Positions 55,651 to 64,000 of a DNA stretch of 64,000 nt are shown here, in pieces (positions within the stretch are counted from its first letter, which is position 1; each line of letters opens with the position of its first letter). Origin of the DNA: Desulfoluna limicola (GTDB taxonomy: Bacteria > Desulfobacterota > Desulfobacteria > Desulfobacterales > Desulfolunaceae); contig NZ_AP024488.1 of assembly GCF_021654575.1 (NCBI RefSeq), positions 434,001-498,000 of the forward strand. Direction: 5' to 3'. The position numbers and the translations under genes are program-made. The notes beneath the pieces are model-generated. The model saw only the letters and a list, made by a program, of their open reading frames with translations. It was not told the origin of the DNA and made no database searches.

Positions 55651-56001
55651 AGCATCTCCTTAGGTTGTCTTGCCTGAATTCAACGTTTTGTTATTTTAGC
55701 GGGTTGGTGTGGGTGGGGGGGAGTGCCTGTAAATGTTCAGGCCCCTCTTTAAGGTAACGTCCAGGCGTGAGGAACGACGACACAAGAACCAGCCCCATAT
55801 GATGGTAAGAGGGCTTCGCGATCAAAGCATGTTAGAGCGGCGATATAGCGTTGGCGCTGTCTGGCTGCCATCAGGGTGAAAAGATTCTCCAGGTTTTGTT
55901 AATCACCTGATCGACGTTAAATCTCATGTGATGTGTCACCGGGTGCTGTGGCGTGATAGCCTTGTTTTAAATTAGTTTTTGGCGAGTGCGTTCCATGAAA
56001 C
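55651..56001. other. 351-bp gap between two same-strand genes
   Basis: No gene, repeat unit or strong terminator is visible; some AT-rich sequence could hold the promoter of the small exported gene. Confidence 0.45.
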
Positions 56002-57855
56002 TCAGAATGTAATGGTGATCTCATACACTCCCTCGCTCATGGTAACGGTGCAGCTGGAGCCCAGTTTTTTGAAGACAGTCAGCATCTGCCGGTTGGAGCT
56101 GAGCACATCGGCAGTGAACCCCTTGAGTCCTCTCTTTTTGGCGATGTCTGTGAGCATGTTCAGCATCCCGGTGGCGATGCCCATGTTCTGGAATGCCTCG
56201 TCCACGACAAAGGCCACCTCGGCGTACCCCTCTTTTCGTCCCTTTACAAAACGGCCTTCGGCCACCACCCGCTCTTTGTCCGCCCTGCCCGTGAGGCCCA
56301 CAATGGACATGGTGTTGGTGTAGTCGATGTTGACGTACTCCTGCATGCGGGCGTGGGGCATGGCGGTAACGGGGGTAAAGTAGCGGTAGTAGACGGCGGT
56401 ATCGGAGAATCGGTAGAAGAGCTTCCGCATCTCCTCCTCGTCGGAGGGGCGGATGGGGCGGAAGTTGATCACCTGGCCGCCCTTGAAGGTGCGGGTGCTT
56501 TTGATCTCCGACGGGTAGGAGTGGGCTGAGTCTTCCAGGAAGATCTGGTCGGGGTAGAGGATCCGGTTCTCTTTGGCGGAGGCCACCAGGGCGGCCCGGT
56601 CCTCGGGATGGGCGATTTCGATGAGTGCCTGGGCCCGTTCACGCACGGTGCGGCCTTTGAGGCTGGCCACCCCGTATTCGGTAATCACCAGGTCCACGGA
56701 CTCGGGGACGGAAAACTGGTTGGGGTAGTTGTCCACGCTGCAGGTGATGTTGGCTTTGCCTTCCAGGTTCCGGCTGGCCAAGGCAAAGATGGTGCAGCCG
56801 CCCCGGGAGATCTCGGCGCCGTTGAAAAAATCGATGACCTCGGAGGGGCCGGTGGCAATGTTGCCCTTGCCCGTATGCAGGACAAAGCGGCCTTTTAAGT
56901 CCACCTTTCGGGCGTGGACAATGGTGACCACCGAGGGGTTCTTGCCAATCTGCATGGGGCTGAAGACCCGGTTGATGGCCTGGAACTCCACCATGGGGTT
57001 TCCGTCGAGCCATTTCAGGAGCTCTGGGGATCCCAGTGCGTAGGAGGTGAGGGACTTGCCCTGGTAGATTTTTTTGTTTCGGTTGGTTACCGCGCCGCTG
57101 TTGATGAGGTCCATGAGGGCATCGGTGACAAAGGGGCTGTGGATGCCCAGGTTTTTCTTGCCCCGAAGGTGCCGGGGCAGGGCTTCAAACAGGGGGCCGA
57201 TGGAGTAGGAGAGGCAGCTGCCGTCTTCGATGACCGAGGCGACCTTTTCTGCCACCACATCAAACACCTCGTCCACGGGCCAGCGGTCGAAGACAATGGG
57301 GGGATCGTCGGAGAGGACAAAGCAGTCGAAGTCGGAGATGGGCACGAAGGTGTCGCCGAAGGTGCGGGGAACGTATTCATTGATCTCGCCGATGACGATG
57401 GAGGCCTTGTCGATGGCCTGCCGGGCCACATCCACGGCGGTGCCGAGGCTGCAGTAGCCCGAATCATTAGGGGGGGAGACCTGAATCACCGCCACATGGA
57501 CGTCGATGCGGTCCGAGGCAAAGAGGTTGGGAATCTCCGAGTAGCGGCTGGGGATGTAGTCCACCTGGCCCTTGGAGATGGCCTCGTCAGCAAGCCACCC
57601 GGAAAAGAAGGTCTTCAGGCGAAAACGGTCGGCGGCGAACCGCTCAGGGCTCACGGCGTCTCCGAAGCTGATAATCTGGATCAGCTCCAGGTCTTGGATG
57701 TTGGGGGCAGAAGAGGTCATGAGGGCGCGGACCACGGTGCGGGGCTCGGCCGCTCCGGTTCCGAGGAAGATACTCATTCCGGGTTCGATATCTTCCAGAG
57801 CCTCATCGGCGCTTACGATCATCTCTTGAAGCACTGTGGAGTAGTCTCGTACCAT
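56002..57855 (-). CDS. Acetyl-CoA hydrolase/CoA-transferase fused to a GNAT acetyltransferase domain
   Basis: 617 aa from ATG 57855, preceded by AAAAAGG; upstream TTG and ATG starts add 10-12 residues. The N-terminal 430 residues are a Cat1/4-hydroxybutyrate-CoA-transferase-type domain (GMSIFLGTGAAEPRTVVRAL; the Glu candidate for the CoA-thioester intermediate in VITEYGVASLKGRTVRERAQ). A GNAT domain follows (about 465-617: INFRPIRPSDEEEMRKLFYR, VVDEAFQNMGIATGMLNML, with the Q/RxxGxA/G-like acetyl-CoA loop). The fusion could couple CoA-ester turnover to protein or metabolite acetylation; this is inference. Related fusions occur in other Desulfobacterota as I recall. Confidence 0.88.
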   Translation of the reverse strand: MVRDYSTVLQEMIVSADEALEDIEPGMSIFLGTGAAEPRTVVRALMTSSAPNIQDLELIQIISFGDAVSPERFAADRFRLKTFFSGWLADEAISKGQVDYIPSRYSEIPNLFASDRIDVHVAVIQVSPPNDSGYCSLGTAVDVARQAIDKASIVIGEINEYVPRTFGDTFVPISDFDCFVLSDDPPIVFDRWPVDEVFDVVAEKVASVIEDGSCLSYSIGPLFEALPRHLRGKKNLGIHSPFVTDALMDLINSGAVTNRNKKIYQGKSLTSYALGSPELLKWLDGNPMVEFQAINRVFSPMQIGKNPSVVTIVHARKVDLKGRFVLHTGKGNIATGPSEVIDFFNGAEISRGGCTIFALASRNLEGKANITCSVDNYPNQFSVPESVDLVITEYGVASLKGRTVRERAQALIEIAHPEDRAALVASAKENRILYPDQIFLEDSAHSYPSEIKSTRTFKGGQVINFRPIRPSDEEEMRKLFYRFSDTAVYYRYFTPVTAMPHARMQEYVNIDYTNTMSIVGLTGRADKERVVAEGRFVKGRKEGYAEVAFVVDEAFQNMGIATGMLNMLTDIAKKRGLKGFTADVLSSNRQMLTVFKKLGSSCTVTMSEGVYEITITF

Positions 57856-58091
57856 GGGCAACCTTTTTGCGAACGCATCTTGCATTATCAATACGGGATC
57901 TCTACCGGGTGGCGCATGTCAGGCCAGGCACCGCTTTGGTGATCATTGTTTTATTTAAGGTAGTCGTTGCCGGAGGGAAAAGAAAGCAAAAAGTGCAGGC
58001 AAAAGGGAGATCCTGTTTGATGCCCGGTGTGGGGGGAGGGGCGACCTGTGTGGAAAGGACGCCCCGTTGCTGTGTGGCGATAGGGGGTGGG

Positions 58092-58376
58092 TCAGGCTTG
58101 AACGGGGTGGCGGCGGTTTTTTTCGGTGGCCAGCTCTTCGAGGCGGGACTCGACCCAGGCGCGGAGCTTGCGGTTTTTGTCGATGCTCTCCGAGTGGTAG
58201 TTCAGGACCCACCAGAGCTTGTTGAGGGCCTGTGGGTCGGACTCATACTGGGAGAGAACCCCGCTTATGGCGTCATGGCTGTGGGTGCCTCGGGCCAGTT
58301 CTTCATAGAGGTCTCGGCAGGATCGGATGGTGTGGTGTGGCAGTTGAAGTGAGGTGACAGTGGATTTGCTGATCAT
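58092..58376 (-). CDS. Small helical protein of unknown function
   Basis: 94 aa. ATG 58376 follows GGAGG; a longer frame lacks a site. All-helical appearance (HHTIRSCRDLYEELARGTHS, LNKLWWVLNYHSESIDKNRK, WVESRLEELATEKN). No motif I know. It might belong with the CoA-transferase gene downstream on the same strand, 236 bases away. Confidence 0.55.
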   Translation of the reverse strand: MISKSTVTSLQLPHHTIRSCRDLYEELARGTHSHDAISGVLSQYESDPQALNKLWWVLNYHSESIDKNRKLRAWVESRLEELATEKNRRHPVQA

Positions 58377-58748
58377 GGGAGCCTCCCGCAGGTTAGAGGT
58401 TTTTTCCGTATCCTGTGTGGCGCATGACGTGGGCGGATTGTCCCACCCAAGGTATAGCAACAGGGGTACTGGTTCCGGGGGCTAACCCGCGACGCGTGGG
58501 CTGGCCCCTTGGGAAACGTGACCACAGGAAGCGGAGCGGAAAAGCTCGGCTTGGTGCGGTGTCTCAATGTGTGGTCGTCTGATAACGGGCATTTCGGAGG
58601 GAACGTGGAGTCCGGCGGGGTGATCCCGCCGGGCAGTGGTTGTCATGAATTGTATGTCTGGGACAGGCGGGGTGTCTATAGGGGATCCTCCCGGTTTGTT
58701 CGGGAGTGACTTGGGGTGCCTGTCCCTGAAGCGCTTTCCCCGGATTAT
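58377..58748. other. 372-bp gap between the small gene and the SUMF1-domain gene
   Basis: No gene or repeat unit is supported. GC-rich with scattered short palindromes (for example GGCGGGGTGATCCCGCCGGG near 58615) but no T-run. Confidence 0.5.
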
Positions 58749-60308
58749 TTATTTTGTGCCCTGAAGTTCATCAAGGGGGAGGTCCAGAACCAGTCGGAAG
58801 CCGGTGTAGCTGCTTTTGTCTCCTGCACTGTCGCTGTTGCGGTGGGCTCCCCGGATGGTGTCGATGCCGTGGAACCAGCTGCCCCCGCGGCTGACGCGAA
58901 AGTCCCCCTTGAGGGGGCCCTTGGGGTTCTCGGTGACGGGGGCATCGGGGTATGGGCCGTACCAGTCACTGCACCACTCAGAGACGTTGCCGTTCATGTC
59001 ATAGATGTTCCACAAATTGGAGTGTCGCGTGGCCACGGCGTGGGGGGCTCCACCGGAGTTGTCACGGTACCATGCGTAGGTGGAGGCATCGCTGCCGGAT
59101 TGTTCCCAGGGGTCGACGGAGCCGGTGCGGGCGGTGTATTCCCACTCGGTCTCTGTGGGGAGCCGGAAGCGCCCTTTGCCTTTGTGCAGGGCGTTGAGTT
59201 TGGTAATGAAACGCATGGCCTCCTGCCAGTAGATATTTTCCACAGGGCAGTCACCACCGCAGAAGGGAAAGGCGGAGGGATTGTCGCCCATGACGGCTTC
59301 CCACTGGGCCTGGGTCACTTCGGTGGTCTGCATGTAAAAGGGGCGGGTGAGTTTCACCCGGTGGGGTGTCTCATCGGGGAGGCGCCCCGGGGTCCCCTTG
59401 GCACTGCCCATCTCAAAGGGCCTTGGCGAGATAAAGACGAAGCGCATGCCGGGCAGGGGGCCCTCCACGGCATTGCTCAGGGCCATAAGGATGCGAGCGG
59501 CGGGGAGTTCCTCGGTTTGGATGCGGGCAAGGCGGGTCACGGCATCAAAGGGGGAGGGAGAGCCCACCTCGAACCGGGTGAGGGGGGTCCCCTCGGGACC
59601 GATGACAATAAAGGCGGTGAGGCGCAGGCGGACTCCGTCCTTTTCTGCTGGCTCCGGGCTGTAGTGGGGGAGCACCTTGAGGTCGTGTCGCCGTTGCCAG
59701 ATGGTTTCGGCCCGGTCCCGGTCCGGGTAGGGCCAGACATCCCGATAGAGGGTCCCTTTGTGGTTGATGGTGACGGGAAAACGGAAGGCATCGGCATCGG
59801 GACGTTGCACGGTGATGGTTGCGGACTCTCCGGAGACGAGGCACCCCTCTTCCTGGATCTCCTTGATGATCTCGGCCATGGGGGAGAGGCGTTCGACCTG
59901 GGCTTCCAGCCAGGCCACTTCGCTTGCCGCCACCTGAATGCGGAGACCACCCAGGCGCTCCATCTCAGCAAGGGCTTTGCTGTTTGCCTCCTGAACATCG
60001 GCCAGAGCCTGTCGGTGGCGGGCCATACGCTCTTTGTACTCCTCGGTGGTTTCGAACATCCCCTTGGGGGCTTCCGGTTCCGGAACGTCCATTTTGAGGC
60101 TGTTGAGCTTCAGGTAGTAGGCACGTTCAATCTCCCGCAGGCGACTCTGGAGCTGGGCGTCGAGTCTCTGGCGTTCGGTGCGGTACCGCTGAAGGGTTGC
60201 GGTCAGCTCGGGCAGGACCCGGGAGCTGGGGTCGGGCAGGTCGGCACAGGCCGGGCGTAAGGCGACAAGCTGAAAAACGAGGGTCAAAAACAGGATCAAT
60301 CGAGGCAT
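58749..60308 (-). CDS. Exported SUMF1/FGE-domain protein with coiled coil
   Basis: 519 aa. Signal peptide (RLILFLTLVFQLVALRPACA), a coiled coil (about 35-125: TATLQRYRTERQRLDAQLQS, EYKERMARHRQALADVQEAN), a middle region, then a formylglycine-generating-enzyme-like domain (about 285-515). The domain shows MRFVFISPRPFEMGSAKGTP, YMQTTEVTQAQWEAVMG, RLPTETEWEYTARTG, YDMNGNVSEWCSDWYG and RGGSWFHG. Calcium-site residues look kept, but I do not see the active-site Cys pair of true FGE, so it is probably a binding or structural relative. Seven bases separate it from the upstream gene, so it is the last gene of a three-gene operon. Confidence 0.8.
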   Translation of the reverse strand: MPRLILFLTLVFQLVALRPACADLPDPSSRVLPELTATLQRYRTERQRLDAQLQSRLREIERAYYLKLNSLKMDVPEPEAPKGMFETTEEYKERMARHRQALADVQEANSKALAEMERLGGLRIQVAASEVAWLEAQVERLSPMAEIIKEIQEEGCLVSGESATITVQRPDADAFRFPVTINHKGTLYRDVWPYPDRDRAETIWQRRHDLKVLPHYSPEPAEKDGVRLRLTAFIVIGPEGTPLTRFEVGSPSPFDAVTRLARIQTEELPAARILMALSNAVEGPLPGMRFVFISPRPFEMGSAKGTPGRLPDETPHRVKLTRPFYMQTTEVTQAQWEAVMGDNPSAFPFCGGDCPVENIYWQEAMRFITKLNALHKGKGRFRLPTETEWEYTARTGSVDPWEQSGSDASTYAWYRDNSGGAPHAVATRHSNLWNIYDMNGNVSEWCSDWYGPYPDAPVTENPKGPLKGDFRVSRGGSWFHGIDTIRGAHRNSDSAGDKSSYTGFRLVLDLPLDELQGTK

Positions 60309-60315
60309 AGTGGGG

Positions 60316-60672
60316 CTAACTCTTCTGGCTGACGGTGTGTTGGTGACGGATGCGGTGGAGAAAGGCCAGGATATCGTCAATCAATTGGCCCTCAGGGGTT
60401 TCAGGGGCGGTGGTGATGCCCAGGGTGTACCCTCCGACGGGGATGACAAGAAGAGACGTCGAGTCGCCACGGACGGAAAAGCAGGTGGGAGGGGCAAGGG
60501 CCGTCTCTTTGGCTGTCTGTACGCTCTGCCTTGCAATGCGCCCCAGGTCTTTGTAAAAATCGTCTGTGTAAGCGTCGTTCCCCGCCATGCGGCGGCCGTC
60601 GTTGGAGACAAGGCAATAGGAGGTGACGCCCTCGATGCGGGTGATCTTGATAAAGTCCAGTATGGTGGTCAT
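60316..60672 (-). CDS. Roadblock/LC7-like small protein
   Basis: 118 aa. IEGVTSYCLVSNDGRRMAGN, then a helix (YTDDFYKDLGRIARQSVQTA), strands (PTCFSVRGDSTSLLVIPVGG, YTLGITTAP) and a closing helix (EGQLIDDILAFLHRIRHQ) follow the Roadblock/LC7 order. Such proteins regulate Ras-like GTPases such as MglA, but no GTPase gene is in the window. ATG with GGGGAGATG, overlapping the upstream stop by four bases (ATGA). Family assignment is by secondary-structure pattern only. Confidence 0.5.
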   Translation of the reverse strand: MTTILDFIKITRIEGVTSYCLVSNDGRRMAGNDAYTDDFYKDLGRIARQSVQTAKETALAPPTCFSVRGDSTSLLVIPVGGYTLGITTAPETPEGQLIDDILAFLHRIRHQHTVSQKS

Positions 60673-61307
60673 GGCATCTCCCCTCCCTTGTCTACCCTTT
60701 CGCCGGATGTGAGGATCCCTTTAGCTTTTTCGACATAAAGGCTTCGTTTTGACGGGTCGGAAATGGTGGCGGCAATGATGGCGGAGAAGTGGTGCAAGCC
60801 TTCATGGGAGGGGTCCTCCAGGTCAATCCACTCATTGACGGCTTGATGGAAGGTGGCCTGGGGAGGTTTCCCTGAGACCTCTTCGAGGAGCCTCATCAAC
60901 GGAACGAGCCAGGGGGCAAGTTCTCCACTCATCACGTCATCGGGGGTGAGGATGGAAAATTCTTCGTCCTCCAACTCTCTGTCGGTTTTGGGCAGGCCCT
61001 GGGTGGCCGCCTGGAGGGCGTCAAAGGGTGCGGCATCGCATTCCCGTTGGTGATGCACGGCCAGAACCCAATCCAAGCGCAGGGGCCGGAGGGTGACACA
61101 GGTGGCACCGAAGGAGAGGCTCACCTCCCGGCTGTCAGGGAGCAGCCCGGCAGCATCGTGGTACAGCCGGTTGAGGTTGCCCGCAGGGCAGGCGGGGGGC
61201 GCATTCGTGGCGTGTGCATGGGCAAGGGCCACGACTTCGTCCGGGGTAATGACGAAGATGCCCAGGATAGCAGGGGTTTCGCTTAAGATGGCTCTAATCG
61301 TGTGCAT
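60669..61307 (-). CDS. Protein of unknown function with a Roadblock-like N-terminal part
   Basis: 212 aa from ATG 61307; the frame is open 67 codons further upstream but without conservation. The N-terminal half (IRAILSETPAILGIFVITPD, then LPDSREVSLSFGATCVTLRP and LRLDWVLAVHHQRECDAAPF) resembles the small downstream protein. The C-terminal half (about 120-212) is helical with many acidic residues and ends in a helical segment (HHFSAIIAATISDPSKRSLY). First gene of the operon with 60316 and 58749; its stop overlaps the next start. Function unknown. Confidence 0.55.
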   Translation of the reverse strand: MHTIRAILSETPAILGIFVITPDEVVALAHAHATNAPPACPAGNLNRLYHDAAGLLPDSREVSLSFGATCVTLRPLRLDWVLAVHHQRECDAAPFDALQAATQGLPKTDRELEDEEFSILTPDDVMSGELAPWLVPLMRLLEEVSGKPPQATFHQAVNEWIDLEDPSHEGLHHFSAIIAATISDPSKRSLYVEKAKGILTSGERVDKGGEMP

Positions 61308-61697
61308 AGTATCCGGACCGGGCAGGGTCGTGGGGACGAAGGCATTTACAGCGCTTGTTTCTGGAAGGGAAGGGCCCTTTATTCCATCAACGGGAAGCTG
61401 TAAGAGTATCCGCCCGGGAACCTCTGAGTTGAAATCGTGAGAATTCTTGATAGTCACACAAAAGTGTACTATCTCAAACCATCTTGAATCCGTTGTCGGC
61501 GAGCGCATGGAAGAAGTATCTGGGGCTTTTTCTCTCTTTCTGTTAAATCCGTCGCCATTTTTGCCGATAGAGGGATTATATATGAACGCTTTGAACGAGT
61601 CAAACGAGTGATTGCCCGGTGGGCGGAAGAATACCGTGATGGTGGTGGGCGCCGACGGTAAGTTTTATGTCGGCTATGTCGCAGGAAGGGGGTGCGG
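61308..61697. promoter_or_regulatory. Divergent regulatory gap
   Basis: Lies between the operon reading left and the kinase reading right, so it must hold both promoters. Short frames inside (for example 61508-61610) lack ribosome sites. No head repeat occurs. I could not pick out convincing -35/-10 pairs. Confidence 0.4.
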
Positions 61698-64000
61698 ATG
61701 CATATTGATCAGTTTGATGTGGGGCTGATACCACCGCTGTTGTCTGTCTATTTTGGTGTGTGCCTCTCCCTTCTCGCCTTTGCCAGGAGTCGACACAACA
61801 AGGAAAATATTCTTTTTACCCTCCTTTGCCTTTTGACGTCGGTAAGGCCGGCTCAGTACCTTCTTCAGTACGTCGTCACGGATGTCGGTGCTTTGATGCA
61901 GGTGGAACGGCTTATTCTTGTTGCCTACGCCTTTCTGCCTTTTGTGGGGGTGCTCTTCTTTCACGGGGTTCTCAAGGTGAGCAAACCCAAGCTGGAGAAG
62001 GGGATCTTTGCCAGCAGCTTTGTGATGGGGGGCCTCTCCCTCGGTCCGTGGTTTCTTTCGGGGCTTCACACATACCCCTGGGGGGTTATCGGCAAGGCCG
62101 GCCCTCTGTTCCCCCTCTATATCCTTTACGCCACCGTCTCCCTCGGCTACATGCTGCACTGCACCTTCACGGCCATGAAAGCCCAGCAGGATGCCGAGAT
62201 GAGGCGCAAGCAGCGTTATATCTTCGCCTCCCTTCTGGGGGGGGTATCCCTTCTTCTGGTGACGGGGCTTACCTTTATCGGAAACCCCATGTACCCTGCC
62301 GCCAACTTCATGTTTGTCCCCATGGGGGTGATGGCTTACGGTGCATTGCGCCATCGTATCCTTGATCTCTGGACCATTGTGCACCTGGCTCTCTACAGGC
62401 TGGCCTACGCCGCGGTGCTTCTTGTTCCCAATGCCATCATTTTTCTCCTTATAGAGCCTCTGCTCTTCGGGACGAATACCTTTGCCTCCCTCGTCCCCAT
62501 ATTGGTCCTCTGGTATTCGGTGAATCACCTGTACGTCACACGGATTCATCCATGGGTGAGCCGGCGCTTCAATCGTAACCAGTATCGGATGAAAGCCGCT
62601 GAGAGTAAATTTGCACGGGACCTTCTTATCTTGCGGGATACACGGAGCCTGGTGGCCGAGTTCGGAGAATTGGTGCGCTCCACCCTTTCGTTTGGCTCCA
62701 TTCGGTTTTTCTTTGCCCCCAACGAAAATCCGGGCCATCTGACGGACATGGACGGGGAGGTTCTCGCCCTGACCGATGGAACCTCATCCTGGCTTGTGGA
62801 GGTGGACCGCCTTATCGATCGCTACCTGCTCAGCTCGGATTGGGTCACGCCTGAAAAGGGCGTGCGCAGTGACCTCATGGATCTGTTTGATGAGTATGAC
62901 GGGACGTGCGGGGTCCCCCTGGTTCAGCATGGGCAACTCATCGGGCTCGTGGTCTTTGCCGACAAGGAAGGGGGCCTGCCGGTGACGCCCATGGAGATTG
63001 ACTTCCTTGAAAAGGTGAGCCGCTACCTCTCCATTGCCCTTTATAACTCGCGGGTCTACCAGGCTGTCACCTCCCTGAAGGATCAGCTTGAGCTTCGGCG
63101 CCGTGAACTCTCCAAGGAGATCCTCGAGCGTCGCAGGGCCGAGGAGAGCCTTCGAAAGAGCGAGGCGCGCTACAGGCTTCTGGCCGACAACATCCTCGAC
63201 ACCTTTGTCGTGGTGGGTGTGGAGACCGAAGCCGTCCAGTACGCAAGCCCGTCGTGCAGGAAACTGACCGGGTACCTGGCTGAGGAGGTTGTGGGGACAA
63301 AGTTTCGGGATTTTCTGACGGAGAGTTCCCGAAGAGAGCTGGCCCGGGTTGTTCCTCCGCCCCAGGAGGGGGGGGCCTTTCTGGCAGAGCTGGAGCACAA
63401 GCGAAAAGATGGCGGCACCGCATGGGTGGAGGTGTCCGGTCATTTCATCGCCACCGGAGACGGCCGCATGGAAGTGGTCGGACTGGCACGGGATATCTCG
63501 GAACGCCGGGAGGCGGAGATGGAGAAGGAGGAGCTGCACGGGAAGCTGCGGCAGGCCCAGAAAATGGAATCCATCGGGGTGCTGGCCGGCGGCATTGCCC
63601 ACGACTTCAACAACATCCTGATGGCCATCTTGGGTTACACCCAGCTTGGGGCCATGTATCTTGGGGAGAAGGATGGGGAGGCCGCAGGGGTCGTGGCCCA
63701 GATTGAAAAGGCGGGTATTCGCGCCAAGGAGCTGGTCTCCCAGATCCTTGCCTTCAGCCGTCAGAATGAGCAGAGCCGGCATGCCGTGGATTTTGTGGGG
63801 ATTGCTCAGGAAGCCCTGGCGTTGATCCGGCCGACCCTGCTCTCGGAGGTTGAGATTCGGAGCGAGTTTCCTGAGGAACCGGCCATGGTGGTGGCCGACC
63901 CGGTTCAGATTCACCAGATTGTTGTCAACCTCTGCACCAATGCCTTGCATGCTCTGGAAGAGGGCGGGGGGGGGACCATTGAGGTGGCGGTGACGCGCAC
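61698..64000 (+). CDS. Multi-TM PAS sensor histidine kinase (3' end outside the window)
   Basis: The frame from ATG 61698 (site AGGAAGGGGG) is open to the right edge for 767 codons. Residues 1-235 hold about seven or eight membrane helices (LLSVYFGVCLSLLAFA, LILVAYAFLPFVGVLFFHGV, YAAVLLVPNAIIFLLIEPLL). A GAF-like region follows (about 290-455: FGSIRFFFAPNENPG, GVPLVQHGQLIGLVVFADKE), a coiled linker (DQLELRRRELSKEILERRRA), a PAS domain (about 485-600) and HisKA with GIAHDFNNILMAILGY (phospho-His about residue 634). The HATPase start (VNLCTNALHALEEG) is cut by the edge. The kinase core is of the same class as that at 31011; a C-terminal receiver is likely but unseen. Confidence 0.9.
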   Translation, partial: MHIDQFDVGLIPPLLSVYFGVCLSLLAFARSRHNKENILFTLLCLLTSVRPAQYLLQYVVTDVGALMQVERLILVAYAFLPFVGVLFFHGVLKVSKPKLEKGIFASSFVMGGLSLGPWFLSGLHTYPWGVIGKAGPLFPLYILYATVSLGYMLHCTFTAMKAQQDAEMRRKQRYIFASLLGGVSLLLVTGLTFIGNPMYPAANFMFVPMGVMAYGALRHRILDLWTIVHLALYRLAYAAVLLVPNAIIFLLIEPLLFGTNTFASLVPILVLWYSVNHLYVTRIHPWVSRRFNRNQYRMKAAESKFARDLLILRDTRSLVAEFGELVRSTLSFGSIRFFFAPNENPGHLTDMDGEVLALTDGTSSWLVEVDRLIDRYLLSSDWVTPEKGVRSDLMDLFDEYDGTCGVPLVQHGQLIGLVVFADKEGGLPVTPMEIDFLEKVSRYLSIALYNSRVYQAVTSLKDQLELRRRELSKEILERRRAEESLRKSEARYRLLADNILDTFVVVGVETEAVQYASPSCRKLTGYLAEEVVGTKFRDFLTESSRRELARVVPPPQEGGAFLAELEHKRKDGGTAWVEVSGHFIATGDGRMEVVGLARDISERREAEMEKEELHGKLRQAQKMESIGVLAGGIAHDFNNILMAILGYTQLGAMYLGEKDGEAAGVVAQIEKAGIRAKELVSQILAFSRQNEQSRHAVDFVGIAQEALALIRPTLLSEVEIRSEFPEEPAMVVADPVQIHQIVVNLCTNALHALEEGGGGTIEVAVTR

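Noticed and set aside
58716..60260. 514-codon plus-strand frame
   Set aside because: Antisense to the SUMF1-domain gene; Gly/Val/His-rich shadow.
61674..62738. 354-codon minus-strand frame at the right end
   Set aside because: Antisense to the multi-TM kinase, whose plus-strand frame runs to the window edge with recognisable membrane helices and kinase motifs.
62784..63950. 388-codon minus-strand frame at the right end
   Set aside because: Antisense to the GAF, PAS and HisKA part of the same kinase; no motifs.

Overview
The window looks like a chromosomal stretch of a Gram-negative, sulfate-reducer-like member of the Desulfobacterota (former Deltaproteobacteria). The reasons are the gene families present (a KamA-like radical-SAM protein, the DUF4911 - miaB - bifunctional-nuclease - PHP block, an acetyl-CoA hydrolase/transferase fused to a GNAT domain, many two-component proteins, C-terminal-Phe outer-membrane barrels), moderately high GC, and ATG-rich genes with clear AGGAG sites. 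I cannot name the genus from sequence alone. No rRNA, tRNA or CRISPR array was seen.

Layout. 1-6.5 kb: 3' end of thiD, an RlmD-like rRNA methyltransferase, a KamA-like radical-SAM protein, a small unknown, recJ. 7-11 kb: DUF4911 protein, miaB, a bifunctional-nuclease-family protein, a PHP phosphoesterase and a receiver-only regulator. 11.5-14.5 kb: a receiver domain fused to a cytoplasmic solute-binding-protein-like domain, a second cytoplasmic binding-protein-like gene and a small unknown. 14.8-28 kb: housekeeping genes purB, eno, pyrG and pepN, with a sigma-54 response regulator, a Nudix hydrolase and an exported LolA-like protein. 28-37 kb: a methyltransferase, two paralogous DUF2860-type barrels flanking a hybrid kinase with a periplasmic solute-binding sensor, a frameshifted DUF3592 gene and an exported unknown. 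37.7-46 kb: a very large 7TMR-DISM-like hybrid kinase, then a disturbed accessory zone (collagen-like secreted protein and truncated paralog, AT-rich orphan, remnant of the kinase C-terminus, an IS200-like/REP-associated transposase, a membrane protein). 46-58 kb: U32 protein, amphi-Trp protein, the DUF3999/DUF2339 pair, a small exported protein and the CoA-transferase/GNAT fusion. 58-64 kb: a small unknown, a compact operon of two Roadblock-like proteins plus a SUMF1-domain secreted protein, and divergently a multi-TM PAS histidine kinase running off the right edge.

The most striking feature is not a gene. About 28 copies of a modular intergenic repeat lie between 6.5 and 55.4 kb. Each has a GCCTCCGGCGG-like head followed by interchangeable hairpins whose stems vary by compensatory changes (AAGGTG/CACCTT, GAGGTG/CACCTC, CCAGGGG/CCCCTGG, CCAAGGG/CCCTTGG, GCAGGGG/CCCCTGC). 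The head usually faces the neighbouring gene, and nine intergenic regions are bracketed by an inverted pair. One copy has become a perfect 18-bp terminator behind pyrG, and two supply stop codons to genes. A REP-associated tyrosine (HUH) transposase at 44.2 kb is a plausible agent. Two further palindrome-ended elements (a 218/252-bp pair, and a 117-bp element) and an 80-bp dispersed repeat are also present.
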